From positions 14,334,501 to 14,398,500 of the forward strand of contig NC_091113.1 in the NCBI RefSeq assembly GCF_024713975.1: a DNA stretch of 64,000 nt, in the 5' to 3' direction. This DNA is from Paralichthys olivaceus. Taxonomy: Eukaryota > Chordata > Actinopteri > Pleuronectiformes > Paralichthyidae. This document shows positions 12,801 through 24,720 of this stretch, in pieces. The translations under genes were made by a program, and so were the position numbers. The stretch's first letter is position 1, and every line of letters starts with the position of its first letter. The notes under the pieces are model-generated. The model was not told the origin of the DNA. It made no database searches and saw only the letters and a program-made list of their open reading frames with translations.

Positions 12801-15800
12801 AGACAGGAAGCTTCTTTGGGCTCCTCAGAGATTCTCTCTCTCAAATGAACGCTCAGTCACAATTCAAAACAGATCATTTTCATCCAACAAATCAGTGACC
12901 AGTTGTTCACTGTGGATGATAAAAGGTTTCATCGAAGAAAAAATATCATTCAGAACCATTTTGATTGCATTCAATTCAATATTCAATTCTCTATTATTTG
13001 TAAAGCTCAAAACAACAATACACATCACATCACATTATCAACACAACACATTATCTTAAAGCACTGTACCAAGTGAGGTAGAGTCCTTACAATATTATAG
13101 AGAAACCCAACAGTTTCCACAATGAGCTAGCATGTACAGAACCCTTGATTTGTAGCGATCCTGCCTTTCCAGACAGGATTTACAGTTGTATGAAGAAACT
13201 GAAAATGGGTTTTATGGGTAGCCGTAACACTCTCAAGCATTGACAGGTTTGGGTAAGCGGAGAAAAATGAGGGAGAGAGGAAAGAGACCAGGAGCAGTTG
13301 AAACTTGACCAAACGAAAGAAAAGAGGGGCCAACATCTAACAGGCAGGGATGCTATATGTTCTCTGTCCATGCGTCGTGCTGTGTCCTGGTTTCACTTTC
13401 ACAGCATTTTGCCAAAGGCGCAGTGAGCAAAAAAGAGGTGCTGAGTTTTAAGGAATCGACTCAAGACTACGCCTCTCTCCAAGAGCACGAAGACGGCCGA
13501 CCAAAATATCTGACATTTCAAAAGTTCACCCGACCGTCCTAGGGCCAGTCGGGGGGCATCTGTTTGCTCCTCGCTACCCTACGAACACTGCAAAACAAAC
13601 AATGCACGATGAAGCTGAAATTCAATCCAACTCCAAAACCGGTCGAAATCGTGCTCAAATGGCACAATGTACGCCCAGCTTAGTTCCTTTGGATAAAACC
13701 AGCTAATGTGGCACAAATGCAGATAATTCTGTACAACCAGTCACTGACACAGGAGCGAAGATAAATGATGAATTCTGGCATTTTTGACATTGATGCACAC
13801 ACACACTTGAAAAGCTGCACAGGCGTCACAGCAGCCTACTGCTGCCCCGTCACCGCTATCACTTCTGTCAGGAGTAAAGCAACTGAAGCCAGCAGAGATT
13901 TTGGTTTTGTTCAATAATGTAAAAATCCATCAGATATTTATAAAATGGCCATGTGCCTCCAGCAAAGACATTAAAACATGAGTAAAAGCTGACAGGCGTC
14001 TGGGTGTTTAGTGCTCCTTGCTGACTCTTAACACTGCTTTGGAAGAAATGTCTTGTAGCTCAGTGGACTTGCAAAGCGCTCCCCAAATCCCCGGTTCACA
14101 TTTCCAGCTGTGTAGCTGAACAAGACTGTCTGGAAAAACCTTTTATTCTTGATCCAGAAGAGTAGAGGATATCGCATTTTCCAGACGGCAGCATCAGCAC
14201 AACCTGTGATACCATTTTCTTGACAGATATGGAGTTTCAAACAGGATAATTCATCATTGAGGTCTTCTTGTGTCTTTAAAATAAGGCCACATTTTAATAT
14301 TAAGTCTCATCTGCCCCCAGCTTTGTTCTAGTTTTGCTGAAACACCAGACACTAAAACTCTGAGCTCATGTTTTATTCAAACTCAGTTGAAGGTGTTTCA
14401 GTGCAGATAGTTCCTATTGGCCCCTGTGGCTTTGCAGACAGTTGTGTAGGATTGAGATGGATTATGGGGACCCACACTGGGACCCACAGTGTAACTGAAG
14501 GGTGCTTTTGTTCATATCAGCTCCACAGTATGTTCGCCTTTAATGGGCTGTTGTGAAGTTGATTAGAGGCGGTGTGCATTGTTATCAGATGTAATGACAG
14601 CCGTTAGATTATGATGAAGTGGCCCCTGGGCTCCAGGGATGTGCAGCTGCTGCAGAGGTGCTAGGATACTGATCTGTTGCCGATGTTGTCTCCCCGCTCT
14701 GTCTTTCATCTCTTTTTTGCTTCCTCTGACTACTCTTTTTCTGTCTTTACTTTATCTTTAGCTTTATCACTTGTTCTTGGTTCAAGGTTTTATGTCGGCT
14801 ATAAATATTGCAGGCAGTGAGTGAGAGAGACAGAAAAGACAATCGACCAAGGTACAGTGGACCAATAGAAAACTCTTAGATGAGATGGAGCAATTTCCAT
14901 ACACTGATGAAACTGGAAATGCATTTGGTGAGCACGTATCTCAACCAAGACTGAGTGGGCACTTTACCACCATATTGCATATACTGTACGAGTACTGAGA
15001 TCAGACAGATGTATCATGTTCTCCAAAGAGATGAAACACAAATGTCCATTTGCTGATATGCAGTGGTTGAAAGGAACAAACAAAAAAATATTTTTTCTTG
15101 GGAAAAGATGGGTGTTCAAAACTGCTCCGCCAGAGCTGCAGCAGTTTGGCTTTGCCGCTCTCTGTAAAAACACAAAATTGTAGAGGAGAAGAAAAGTGAA
15201 GAATCATCTTTGCTTTTCTTAGGCGAACGACACCAGTCTGACTGCAAAACTTGAATAAAGCTTGGACGTTTTATGGTTTGCTCTACCGCCGTGGGTTTGT
15301 GATGAAATGTGTTATCATTGTAACAACACATCTGATAGAGCTGCAAAACTCAGACTAAGCTTATTTGTGAGAAAACATGTTTTATTGGGTGTCACATGTG
15401 ATTCCAAAGTTTAGTGTGTAAACCTTTCAAATGTGAGCTCAACCCACTGATGCCTGCTCTTATCTTGTTTTTGATAGTAGCCGTGGGGGAAAGAAGATCA
15501 GGAAATTAGCATGTTTTAGCATTGTAATAACATGGCTGCTCATGGCATGACCGGACGTGACCACTTGTCAGCGTTTGAAGTCTGGCCATCTCTCTGCTTC
15601 TTTGGACTGAAATGCAAAGCGGCCTGTAGATCCGACTGCTCAAACACACACGTCCCTCTCAAACACACAGCTACACACTGTGACCTTTTCGCTTTGAGTT
15701 TGAATGGTGTTTGCTTTAAGTATGCATGACAGGCATTTCAAATGAGACAAACGTATCAGAGGAGAGGGATGCTGCTCAGGGTGTATAGTGTGTAAACAGA

Positions 15801-18485
15801 GAACATTGACTGGAACAGAGGCAGCATGCACAACATTAAAAAACTCTCTTATAGGCTTTTTTCCACCAAATCAGCTGCTTTTCTTGAGCCAGCTCAGTTC
15901 AGAGAACCGTGGAGCCACTCGGAGGCAGCCTGCATTTCCACCAGTCTGGAGCAGAACCATTGGAATCAAAGATCTGACATTAACAGAGGATGTTTGTTTG
16001 TTGTCTACAATTGAAGATGAAACACTTCCACACGGCCACTGATTATCAGTTTGCCCTTAAAAACCCGCTTTTTCTTTTCTTTTTTTTTGATTCAAGCTGG
16101 AAACTGAGTTTTCGATGTCCAAACCTATTTATTCTTGGTGTAAATCCCCCAAACTTAGAATTGGGTGTGCAGACTGGAACCTGTTCCATAGTAGTGAAGA
16201 AGAGCAGCTTTCTTGGCTCAGCACTCTTGTTATTTCAGTTGAAGAAGCCGTCGAAGGAATTTAATATCAGTTGAATCCTGAGCAAACACTTTGTTGCAAA
16301 TCCCTGCGTCTTACAGAAATAAAATAAAGACAAAAAGCAACTATTTTGTGTTGTGATGGATCAGTAGTTCAGCAAATATGGCTCCATCTCACAGGGGCTG
16401 CCTCTGCAGATAGATTTACAGGAGGAAACTTCAGGTGTAGGTTTAATCAGTAGAAATCTCACCATAGAAGGTAAGAGCAACTAACAGTACACAGTGTAAG
16501 CCTCGAGCCAGAGATCCTCTTGGACTGTTGTAAGTGGATCACCATCTTCCATCTGAAAGAACATCACAGTATATATGTTTTAAGTCCTCTCCATCCCTTC
16601 TTCATATATCTTACTTCACAAAGTGTTTCTTGTTTTATCCACAGAGGGCTTGGCTGTGGGAGTTGGATTTGGAGCCATTGGAAAGACTTCATCTGCAACT
16701 TTTGAGAGCGCCAGGTAAAACGGGTAATAAGGAAAACAAACAAACAAAAGCCACTTTACACTGGCAAGTAAGAACTCAGTCACTAATAAATGGTGGCAAA
16801 TGCTGTCGAACATTGAAAAACGGCAAAACAATTGGAGACAAAACTATAAATCCTGGGATCATGTGTTTCAATGCACCGTGACAGGTTTCTTCAAATGTTT
16901 AGTTTCAAATTAAGATTCCTTATTGCTGGGATAAGATATTAATGATCAAAATGGTAAACGTGATGAGGGGTTTAAAACTGGGTTGTGTGCTCCTGACATC
17001 TAGTGGTCACATTGTGGTATTGCAGAGAGCAGTGGCAGTTGGTAAATCTGGTTGTTACAGGTGGAGCACTGGCCTCATCCCATTTAACAACCCACCCAGT
17101 ACATGGGTGGGTCCGGAAAGTTCAAATAATCTTCTTTCCTAACCGCTTTTACTTCATGACCCTAATGGAAAAGTCAAGTGGTCAAGTAAAGATGTGAAGG
17201 AGAATCCGTAAGGGGTTAGGAAAGGAGAACAATGTTGCTGAGAAAACCCAACTCCACTTACAGTCTGTGTTTTTTATAAATAAACCCAAGCACAAAATGT
17301 ACAGTACTCTGAGATGAGAAGGACAGTTATAATAAAATGTCCTGCACAGACAAACTCCTTGAAAAGGTGCTTCTTAAAGGCACATGAGGAAACAGTCTCT
17401 AGTAGTCCCACAGTGGCCAACTCTGTCATTAAGTCATTTAATTTGAATCCATCTTCATCCTGTTAACAAGTCAACCAAAGAGTGAAGTTCACACAATGCA
17501 CATTTTATTGCACATTTGGACTTTTCATATACATTTGCACAGCTGGTTCTCTGTATTTGGTGGCATGGGTTCAACAGGTTGCTGGAAATGTTTTGGTCTG
17601 ATGGTGATTCAACATTCCCAGAAGTATTTAGGCTTCATCCGCTGGGCTCTAATGATTTCTGTAGAAAATCCACTCAGAAATTGTGAAAGGAAAAAAAAGT
17701 GAGTGGTTTGTGGTTTAGCATGTTTAAATTTATGGTGTGAATATTGGCAGTATGGTGGTTTGCTGTATGGTGTGCTGCTGACACCTGGTGGTTTTATTAT
17801 GGTACTGCAGAGAGAGGTGCAAACCACCCCAGTGCATGCTGAAGATGGGGGATGTGATGAAGTCGTTGAGTTGCTAATATATAATGAGTAAAGAAATGAA
17901 CTGACTGCTTATTATTTCCTGTCTCCTCCAGAAATTTGGCCATTGGTATTGGCATCCAGAATTTCCCAGAAGGCTTGGCAGTGAGCCTGCCGCTGCGGGG
18001 TTCAGGAGTCTCGACGTGGAGAGCCTTCTGGTATGAAAAGACGTCTGTGTCTAAAACACTGTGTCAGAGAACAGAACAATTGAACACACGGCTCGGACTG
18101 TGCAGGTTCTTGACGGTTAGTGTCTCCCTCTCAGGTACGGCCAGTTAAGTGGCATGGTGGAGCCTGTTGCTGGGGTACTGGGCGCCCTCGCTGTCGTTTT
18201 GGCAGAACCTCTGTTGCCGTATGCTCTGGCATTTGCTGCCGGGGCGATGGTCTACGTGGTGGTCGATGACATCATACCAGAAGCTCAAGTCAGGTAAAGA
18301 AGGAAGATGTGTAAAAGAAGGAGAGATGTGGAACAACGAATGTGCACCCTCTTAATAACGGCTCACGCTTTTTCATGTTTCCTTTTCTCCATCTTGTCAT
18401 CACCAGTGGAAACGGGAAGCTGGCGTCCTGGACCTCCATCCTGGGCTTCGTAGTGATGATGTCATTAGACGTGGGCCTGGGCTAA
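6885..18485 (+). CDS. slc39a11: Zinc transporter ZIP11, 3' half (five exons)
   Basis: Exons read as 6885-7052, 16645-16714, 17932-18030, 18135-18293 and 18407-18485 (stop TAA at 18483-18485); all phases join (2 bases completing a codon, then 190 residues). The protein matches the C-terminal half of the ZIP family member SLC39A11, a multipass zinc (possibly copper) importer of Golgi, nuclear or plasma membranes. Visible are the metal-site helices [15 protein letters not shown] (TM4) and [14 protein letters not shown] (TM5), then two further hydrophobic helices and the end [11 protein letters not shown]. The exon at 6885 begins in the cytosolic loop before TM4 (KMENGD). Earlier exons for TM1-TM3 were not recognised in 1-6884 and are probably upstream of the window. 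The 9.6-kb intron fits the very long introns of this gene in vertebrates. Identity is recognised by memory of the human protein; the match is strong. Confidence 0.94.
8645..8762 (-). repeat. Truncated copy of a dispersed fish repeat (family A)
   Basis: Shows the block 'catacctccaccaag' near one end and 'gtaatcctgcaaacaaacag' near the other. The same blocks recur at 38805-39115, 50404-50630 and 60087-60450. This copy has a large internal deletion and runs opposite to the 38.8-kb copy. The class (SINE or nonautonomous element) is not determined. Confidence 0.55.
11474..12064. mobile_element. Nonautonomous DNA transposon-like element (MITE type)
   Basis: One end reads TTTAAAGGAGACATATGC and the other carries ATAATGTGTCTATGTAAA, roughly inverted ends about 590 bp apart. 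The interior holds landmarks I know from abundant percomorph repeats: 'ccaatcagaacagagtgg', 'ggccaatcagag', 'aaagagacaggagct', and 'gagcatgtaaacaagta' near the right end. There is no transposase ORF, so movement would depend on another element. Superfamily and target-site duplication were not established. Confidence 0.65.
14051..14115 (+). repeat. tRNA-like SINE head or tRNA pseudogene
   Basis: A perfect Pol III A-box-like string TAGCTCAGTGG (14056-14066) is followed 26 bases later by a B-box-like GGTTCACATTTCC (14093-14105). A complete cloverleaf with a paired acceptor stem is not evident, so a functional tRNA is unlikely; a tRNA-derived SINE is the better reading. Confidence 0.4.
16715..17931. 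other. slc39a11 intron with a repeated motif
   Basis: Two stretches, near 16990-17035 and 17775-17820, share the pattern 'tgctcctgacatctagtggt'/'tgctgctgacacctggtggt' followed by 'ttgcagagag'/'ctgcagagag'. They look like fragments of one dispersed element. No coding exon is required here. Confidence 0.5.
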
Positions 18486-20958
18486 GGTTGCCAGGGTAAC
18501 CAGTGCAATGTCAACAGGAACCTCAATGGCTACGTTGTCATGACAGTGATGCTGACCTCAGTTTTTTTTTTTTTTTTTTTTTTTAAAGGGACCAAAAAGG
18601 GTGTTTTATTCTGAAACACTGTTTGTACGTTTTGTTTGAATTGTTGCTACTTGAAATGAGCTAATTCAGAAACAGATCTATTTTGAAATACTAAAGGGCA
18701 ACTGTACTTGAATGATTATCTTATAATGTGTGGCAATGACTTCATACATATAATGAATATACTCCTGATTGCAGAGCTGGTGAATGTTTAATGAGAGGAT
18801 GTTGCTGTTTGAGTTTTACTTTTTCAGATACTTCGTTTTAAAGCAAAAACTCTGTTAGGAATGTTATTTTTTTAAAGTTTTGCTTCTTCCAGTTTTTGTA
18901 TTTCCTCATGATGGCAATACTTGAAGTCTGGTTTTTGATTTGATCATCTATGGGACTATGAATGAAAATTTCGATTTTTCTTATTTCATTCTGCAAGATG
19001 ACTGAATATGAAGTTCTTTATGGGACTTGTTTAAGCTCCATGTTTTCCATCTGAACATTTGTTTCAGTGTAATTATTACATTCATTTGACTCACTCTGAT
19101 GTTGACCATGTACTTTGTCCTCTTTTCGAAAAATCTCAAACTATGTTCTCCCTTTTAACCCTCTCCTACCATCTACAGGTCAGTCTGAAGACTCACGCTG
19201 TGGCCTTTGTCTAATTATTTAAATGCTGAAGTTGATGAATTATGACGTGATGAGTATTTATATAATTATACGGCCATGTCATTCTCAGTGATGTGTTTTT
19301 TGTGAAGCATGTAGGGGAAATCTATGGTGGCCTTGAGGTAATGTCAAAATGCAAAAGGTCCCCTCAAAAGCCAGGGTTTGGATTGTCCTCTCTAGGCTAC
19401 TGTAGGAACATGGTGGCTCCTGTGAAAGAAAACCTGCTCCCAGTCTACATGAAGTAATAAAAACACGTTCCAAGTCATTCCACACAAATGGAAATATATA
19501 TTTAATATCATAAAGTTAAGAATCACTGTACAGCCAGGAAATCAATATGAACACGAAATGTTGTGTTTAAACGTTTACCAGCAAATTAGACACATTTGTT
19601 GTTATTGAATTCAAACTCAACTGAAGTTTATAAAGGAGCTCAACCTACAGTACCTAACTGTTGCACATGTATATCAGTGTTCCCACTCATCAGTGTTTCC
19701 TGACAGTTGCAGTCACATCATGTGCAAGACTTGATTGCGGTGTAAGACAGATGTGGGAGTCGAGACAGGAATTGAGAAAACTCAATCTGAACTCCCAGTT
19801 AGCTGACATTTTAGATATATTTTCAAGTAAGTCTAAAGATGGTCTTTTAGTTCAGTTTATTAAAAGAATGCACTGAAGTTTACGTAGGTGATATAACTAA
19901 TAGGCTAAATCAAAATACTACTTTAAAAAAATCCAGGAAATAAAGATTTCCAGGATATTAATCAAATTTCAGATTGTTTTTCCAGGATGTGTGGGAACCC
20001 TGGTATATACAATGAACATACATGTGGTTAATGTGACCATTTGAAAGAATCACAAAGTGGACTTTTTCATACACTATATACTCTGGGTGCTGGGACAGAC
20101 CTTGTATGTTTTATTCATTTATGACATCTGGTGGTTTCTTAAATCATCGTGGAAGTGAGACCAAGTTTTAATGCAGGTTCATGTGCAGGTTGTTTTATTT
20201 AATTAGAGATAAATAACATGATTCTTTAGATTTTCACAGTGGGGCTGGACAACTAACCGATGACATATCGACTCTAACCGTCTTCCTCTTGCTCATGTTG
20301 GTTGGTTCAGTTAATACTTCCCCACTGGGTGCATTCACAAACTGTCAGGTTCTCGCTACGTTCATTCTCCAGCGGTGGCCCAGGTACATTGTCCCGTGTT
20401 GTATTACCCTGCAACATGTCCTCCCTCCTCACTACACCGCTGATCTGAGCTCACTTTACAAGTTAACAATAAAACAATCATCAGAGGTTATCACGATATG
20501 TACAGGACACTTTTTGTTTGTTTCATTTGCTCTCAAGTTTATGAGACATGTAGTCAAACACAATGATCACAGTCCAGTGGGGGGGGTTGGGGCTTAAAAT
20601 AATCGTTCATGAGCAAAAATGTGAGCAGCTCTATACAAACTGATCCAGCTCAAGAAAAGCTGGAGCTTTCAGCAAACAGCTTAAACTGTCTTGTGATGAA
20701 CGTGTGACTTAGTACAGCAACTCCAACAAACAGCCTCCTTCAGACGTCTTTCAACAGCTACAGGGTGAGTACTCACAATGAAACAGAAGCACACGCTGTT
20801 CATCCTCACATTTAATGTATTACCACATCAGTCTTAACACAACAGCACATGAACACACGGGTCATTTCAAAAAAGCTGGTTCATAATCTGCATTTAAAAC
20901 AAAAATATTGAGCTCAAATTAAACTGAACTGACATGAACAGGCCTCCAGCTCATGTAG
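18486..20958. other. 3' UTR of slc39a11 and convergent spacer
   Basis: Non-coding sequence between two genes that end towards each other. It contains a 23-base poly-T run (18562-18584), a possible poly(A) signal AATAAA for slc39a11 at 19456-19461, and, on the - strand, a possible ATTAAA signal for the asb12-like gene at 20811-20816. No further gene seen. Confidence 0.55.
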
Positions 20959-22608
20959 CTACAGAACAGTGGCTGGGATGGGTTTGTGTTGCAGGAAGCG
21001 AATGAGACTCGTTGGCATTTCCAGCTCCTCGATGCAGTGGATCTTGTTGATCTTTTTGAGGTGTTGTCTGACGGCGAGTCGGCACTGTGAACTCAGAGCT
21101 TTAGGATTTCCTGAGGACACACAGGAGATGACAGGAAGTTAGTAGCCTATAAGAAATAATAATCCTGTGTGGGAGTGGGGAAGGAGAAAGGTTGCTCTTT
21201 ATTTGCTGCCAATATCAATGTCGCAACAAGAAAAAAAAAAAACTTGCAGCTGTAATTTGATGATCAGTTCCACCAACACCACGAGAACAACTCTGTCCCA
21301 GAGGCTGTTGACACTGCTTTATTATACTGATAAATTCTCAACCTTTTCCTGGTGTCTTATAGAAAGTTTCCCAGGAGTGAATATGTTATTTAGTTTGAAC
21401 TTTAGGGAAAACAGGACTTAAACCAGTAAATTGACCTTCATTATTCATCATATTATTCCCTGAAGACAAATTTAACATTAACCTGCACAGCAACAACTAT
21501 AACACTTTATATGCAAAACTCCTGCTTTCCTATTATTATTGACACTTTATATTTTGGCCTTTTCATAAAACCTTCTCCAAAATGATTAAGAGCAGACTTT
21601 AAGAGTTCAAACCTAAAACCTAAGAACATAACATGACCTGGATAATTATGAACAGAGCTAAAAATTTAAAAAAAGCAATAAACTATTTCTAAATTTGAGT
21701 CTCAATGTTATTTCATGTTTGTGAATGTGTAACTGCTTAACTTCAACTAGTAAACAATATCTTATTTTTATAATTCACCCAGCCAGCAGAATACCATCCA
21801 CTGTACAGATTAACTGTAAAGAAACACGGATGTTAACATGTTCTTCACCTCTTTCCTGCAGTAGCAGCTCCACAGCCTCATTCTGCTTCGTGGACTTCTC
21901 GATGATCAGCGTAGGGAGGTAGACATTTGCACCAAAGTCGATGAGAAGCTGTATGTACTCCACACCACAGCCGTGCCTGAGGCACATCTCCAGCACAGTT
22001 TTCGGATGCTTGATTGAACTCAGCAGCTTTGCGTCAGTGCAGTTGTAATCTGGGTCCGCTCCATAGAGGAGCAGCAGTTTGAAACACTCCATATGTCCAT
22101 AAACGGCAGCCAGGTACAGCGGTCCGCTCGACACCCTGGCGCTGGAGGTCCACAGCAGGACTTTAGAGCGGGAGTTGACCTCTGCGCCATGTTTGAGCAG
22201 TTCCATCAATATCTGCGCATCGCCCTCACGAGCGGCCGTGAGGACGGGGGAGCAGTTATTGGATGAGTTCCCATCTGGGTTGGCGCCTGCTCCAAGGAGC
22301 GCTAAGACACAGTCCAGGTATTTTGCACGAACAGCTGCAAAGAGCGGCGTCTGAGCCTTGACATCTACGCAGTCCACCAGAGCACCATGGGCTAGCAGGA
22401 CCTGCAGACAGCTGAGGTGGCCTTTAGACACTGCAGCGTGCAGGGGCGTGCCTGCGATGCCCCAACCACCTCTGCAGTTGATGACTTTCTTGTAGATTTC
22501 TTGGCAGAGCATCTCATCGAGAAGTCTGTCATTGTTTTGTAACACTGCTTGTCTGAGCTGCGAGATCTCACAGCTCCTTTCTTCTTCTTCAGAGGTCTTC
22601 AACTGCAT
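20959..22608 (-). CDS. asb12: Ankyrin repeat and SOCS box protein 12-like
   Basis: Two exons on the minus strand, 22608-21849 and 21110-20959, joined at phase 1 (AGA G|GA), give 303 residues, close to the length of mammalian ASB12. The start ATG at 22608 lies just after a possible acceptor, so upstream exons would be non-coding. The ankyrin repeats begin near residue 50: GTPLHAAVSKGHLSCLQVLL, TPLFAAVRAKYLDCVLALL, SPVLTAAREGDAQILMELL, GPLYLAAVYGHMECFKLLLL, then YIQLLIDFGANVYLP. The second exon encodes a SOCS box: a BC-box-like LSSQCRLAVRQHL and a Cul-box-like LEMPTSLIRFLQ. ASB proteins recruit Elongin B/C and Cullin-5 to ubiquitinate bound targets; substrates of ASB12 are poorly known. The family is certain; the choice of ASB12 over other ASBs rests on remembered similarity across both exons. 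Confidence 0.9.
21111..21848 (-). other. Intron of asb12-like gene
   Basis: On the minus strand the donor is GAG|gtgaag and the acceptor tcctcag|GAAATCC. The intron separates ankyrin and SOCS-box exons. Nothing else recognised. Confidence 0.85.
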
Positions 22609-24317
22609 AGAACCTGCTGCAGGGTGCCAACATGGACACAGAAAATGAATTAGACATCAAAATCCAACAGCTCACTTATATATAATGATTCGTCCTGAAT
22701 TTTAGTTGCAGGTGATAACAAACCAATGAAAAGATAATTTGCATGTTACATTTAATTTCTGCTGAGATCCCTTGTATACACTGGTCATGTGATTGGTTCT
22801 TTTATATCGTGTACTATTCCCAGTTTAAAAATATCACAATATTAAGTGTTTGGAACAGCTACATATATATATATAAATATATATATAACTTAACAATTGG
22901 TCAAATTTTCAAAGTTAGTTTGTAATGTCATCAACACTTCCAGAAAGTTTGGTCCCTGGTTTTGGTTGATGAACAGATAAAGAAGCAACATCATTACCTA
23001 TCTGAAGAGGCGTCACATTACTAATTCAATGTTTTAACGTAATCAGCTGTCCACAAAGGACCCCCTCCCACACACCCCTTCTCAGCTCGGGCCCCCTGAC
23101 CCTGTTGCAACGCCCCTGCAAAGACACTGTGGAAGTACACAAGATGAGAGAGCAATCGATTTAAGCCTGTCCGGCCCTTCACACCAAACCACACTGATAA
23201 TATTCCACTATTTAATATTTGAAGATTATTTCCCTTAAGTACGCAACCTAATAACTGCGACCAATGGCTGATTTTAATAAATGACGTGTCCTGGACAGTT
23301 CGGCAATAATGAAATCTCTGAACTGGGTAAAATATGACTTCCTATAATGATCTTGTCTTTCTGCACGGTGTTGTCCTGACGGGACAATGATGGAGAGAGA
23401 AGACATATAAACTGCAGCTCGGCGCACTGAGTGTCAGCCGAACCAGGAGATATGCTATCTCAAGAAACACTATCTTAAGGTTAATTTAATGTAGAGTACA
23501 GTAGCTTTCTGTTAGCATCTCCATTCAACATACAGTCACAGCGTAACGTCATCTGGGCTAGTGCGCTCTCTCGAACAGGAAGGAGCTGAAACAACCACAT
23601 TCATGTCCAGTTTAGAGTGAAAATACACATTTAGCTTTACAGACTTCGCGTTTCGTTGCTTGTTACTAAGTTACAGCCTCATAAAGACGCCATGCTCCCC
23701 TTTGCTTGGTTTAGATGAGCTTACCTACGATGTGTCCTCAGCAGCTGCTGCCTTCATCTTCCCGTTTCTCCTTCTTCTTCGTTGTGTTTGTGTTGTGTTC
23801 AACAGTAATTGTATTACTGTATGCACTGCTGCCTCCTACTGGTTGAAGGTGCTGCCACAACACCAGGAACATCCTTTACAGTGTGTATTCCTCTTTATAT
23901 ACAGTCTATGGTTTATTCACAATAATCTAAAACTGCTTTTTTATTAAATAAGCGTCAAACATATATATTGTAAATACATATTGTAAAAAAACAATATGTT
24001 AAAATAACTATTGTAAGATGATTGATCATACTGTCCACAAGTATTAAACAATTTAAAAAAGTTAGGAGTTAATCATTTTTGACAATATAAATGAATTTAT
24101 AAAGGCACTATTTCAAATGTCTGTTTATATCTAATTATTAAATGAATGACGACACTTCCTCCACCCTCATGCCCACTTAAAACAGGTACAGTTAATAAAT
24201 TAAAGAGTGACATTGTGGAATAAAATGTGACTTTAACCAAGGTAGTATAGTAAACTTAAACTGACCTTTGGGCACATGTTGACATGCTAAACCAGGCTAA
24301 CATCCACTAGCATCCAA

Positions 24318-24372
24318 TAGAGGAGAGCGCAACATGCACCTCTACCTCTGTGAAAAAGAAATAACTGGTAAG
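24318..24372 (+). pseudogene. Relic duplicate of a pkd1 C-type lectin exon 3' end
   Basis: The string 'cctctacctctgtgaaaaa', then four residues' worth of sequence and a donor 'ggtaagac', is shared with the true exon end at 27071-27107. The reading is MHLYLCEKEITG|gtaag against RYLYLCEKGLTG|gtaag. Similarity extends weakly about 40 bases into the intron. Upstream, the exon homology decays and the Cys partner (QCAGRYLYLC in the true exon) is missing; no acceptor-bounded exon is apparent. It looks like a remnant of a local duplication, not a used exon. Confidence 0.6.
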
Positions 24373-24451
24373 ACCATTTTATAACAACATACAACTCATC
24401 TCCTCCAGTAATTCTGTCAGATGTTGGTCATTATTTTGGCTTTACCGTGAG

Positions 24452-24720
24452 ACTAACATGCTGACATGCTAAACTAGGGTGGCTGACATGCTAAGCTAGG
24501 GTGCTAAACTCGGACAGCTAACATATGTGACACTAAACAAGGGTGCTTAACATGCTGAACTAGGGTGGCCAGTATGCTAAGCTAGGGTGGCTAACATGCT
24601 GACATGCTACAGTCGGGTAGCTATAATGTTATTAGGCTGTGCATCTGCTAACCATCAGCATGTTAGCATTGTCTTTAAGCATGTTAGCATGCTGACATTA
24701 GGACAAAGCACAAAGCTCCA
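24452..24720. repeat. Degenerate GCTAACATG-rich repeat
   Basis: About 170 bp of imperfect units of 21-23 bp containing 'gacatgctaaactagggtgg', followed by 'cagcatgttagcattg' and 'agcatgttagcatgctgac'. The second part resembles an abundant fish dispersed repeat, also seen at 48715-48850. Confidence 0.75.

Larger units (their letters stand above)
7053..16644. other. Long slc39a11 intron
   Basis: Bounded by a donor (CAG|gtgaga at 7053) and an acceptor (tccacag at 16638-16644). No coding exon is needed, because the codon for Glu in IPEGLAV is completed across it. It contains a truncated dispersed repeat (8645-8762), a 590-bp transposon-like element (11474-12064), a CA microsatellite (13794-13805) and a tRNA-like SINE head (about 14050-14110). 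Confidence 0.8.

Noticed and set aside
14051-14115. Functional tRNA gene
   Set aside because: The A-box is good but the B-box is off consensus and no acceptor stem pairs.
24318-24372. A used alternative lectin exon of pkd1
   Set aside because: Only the 3' end of the exon is similar; no acceptor-bounded open exon precedes it and a key Cys is missing.
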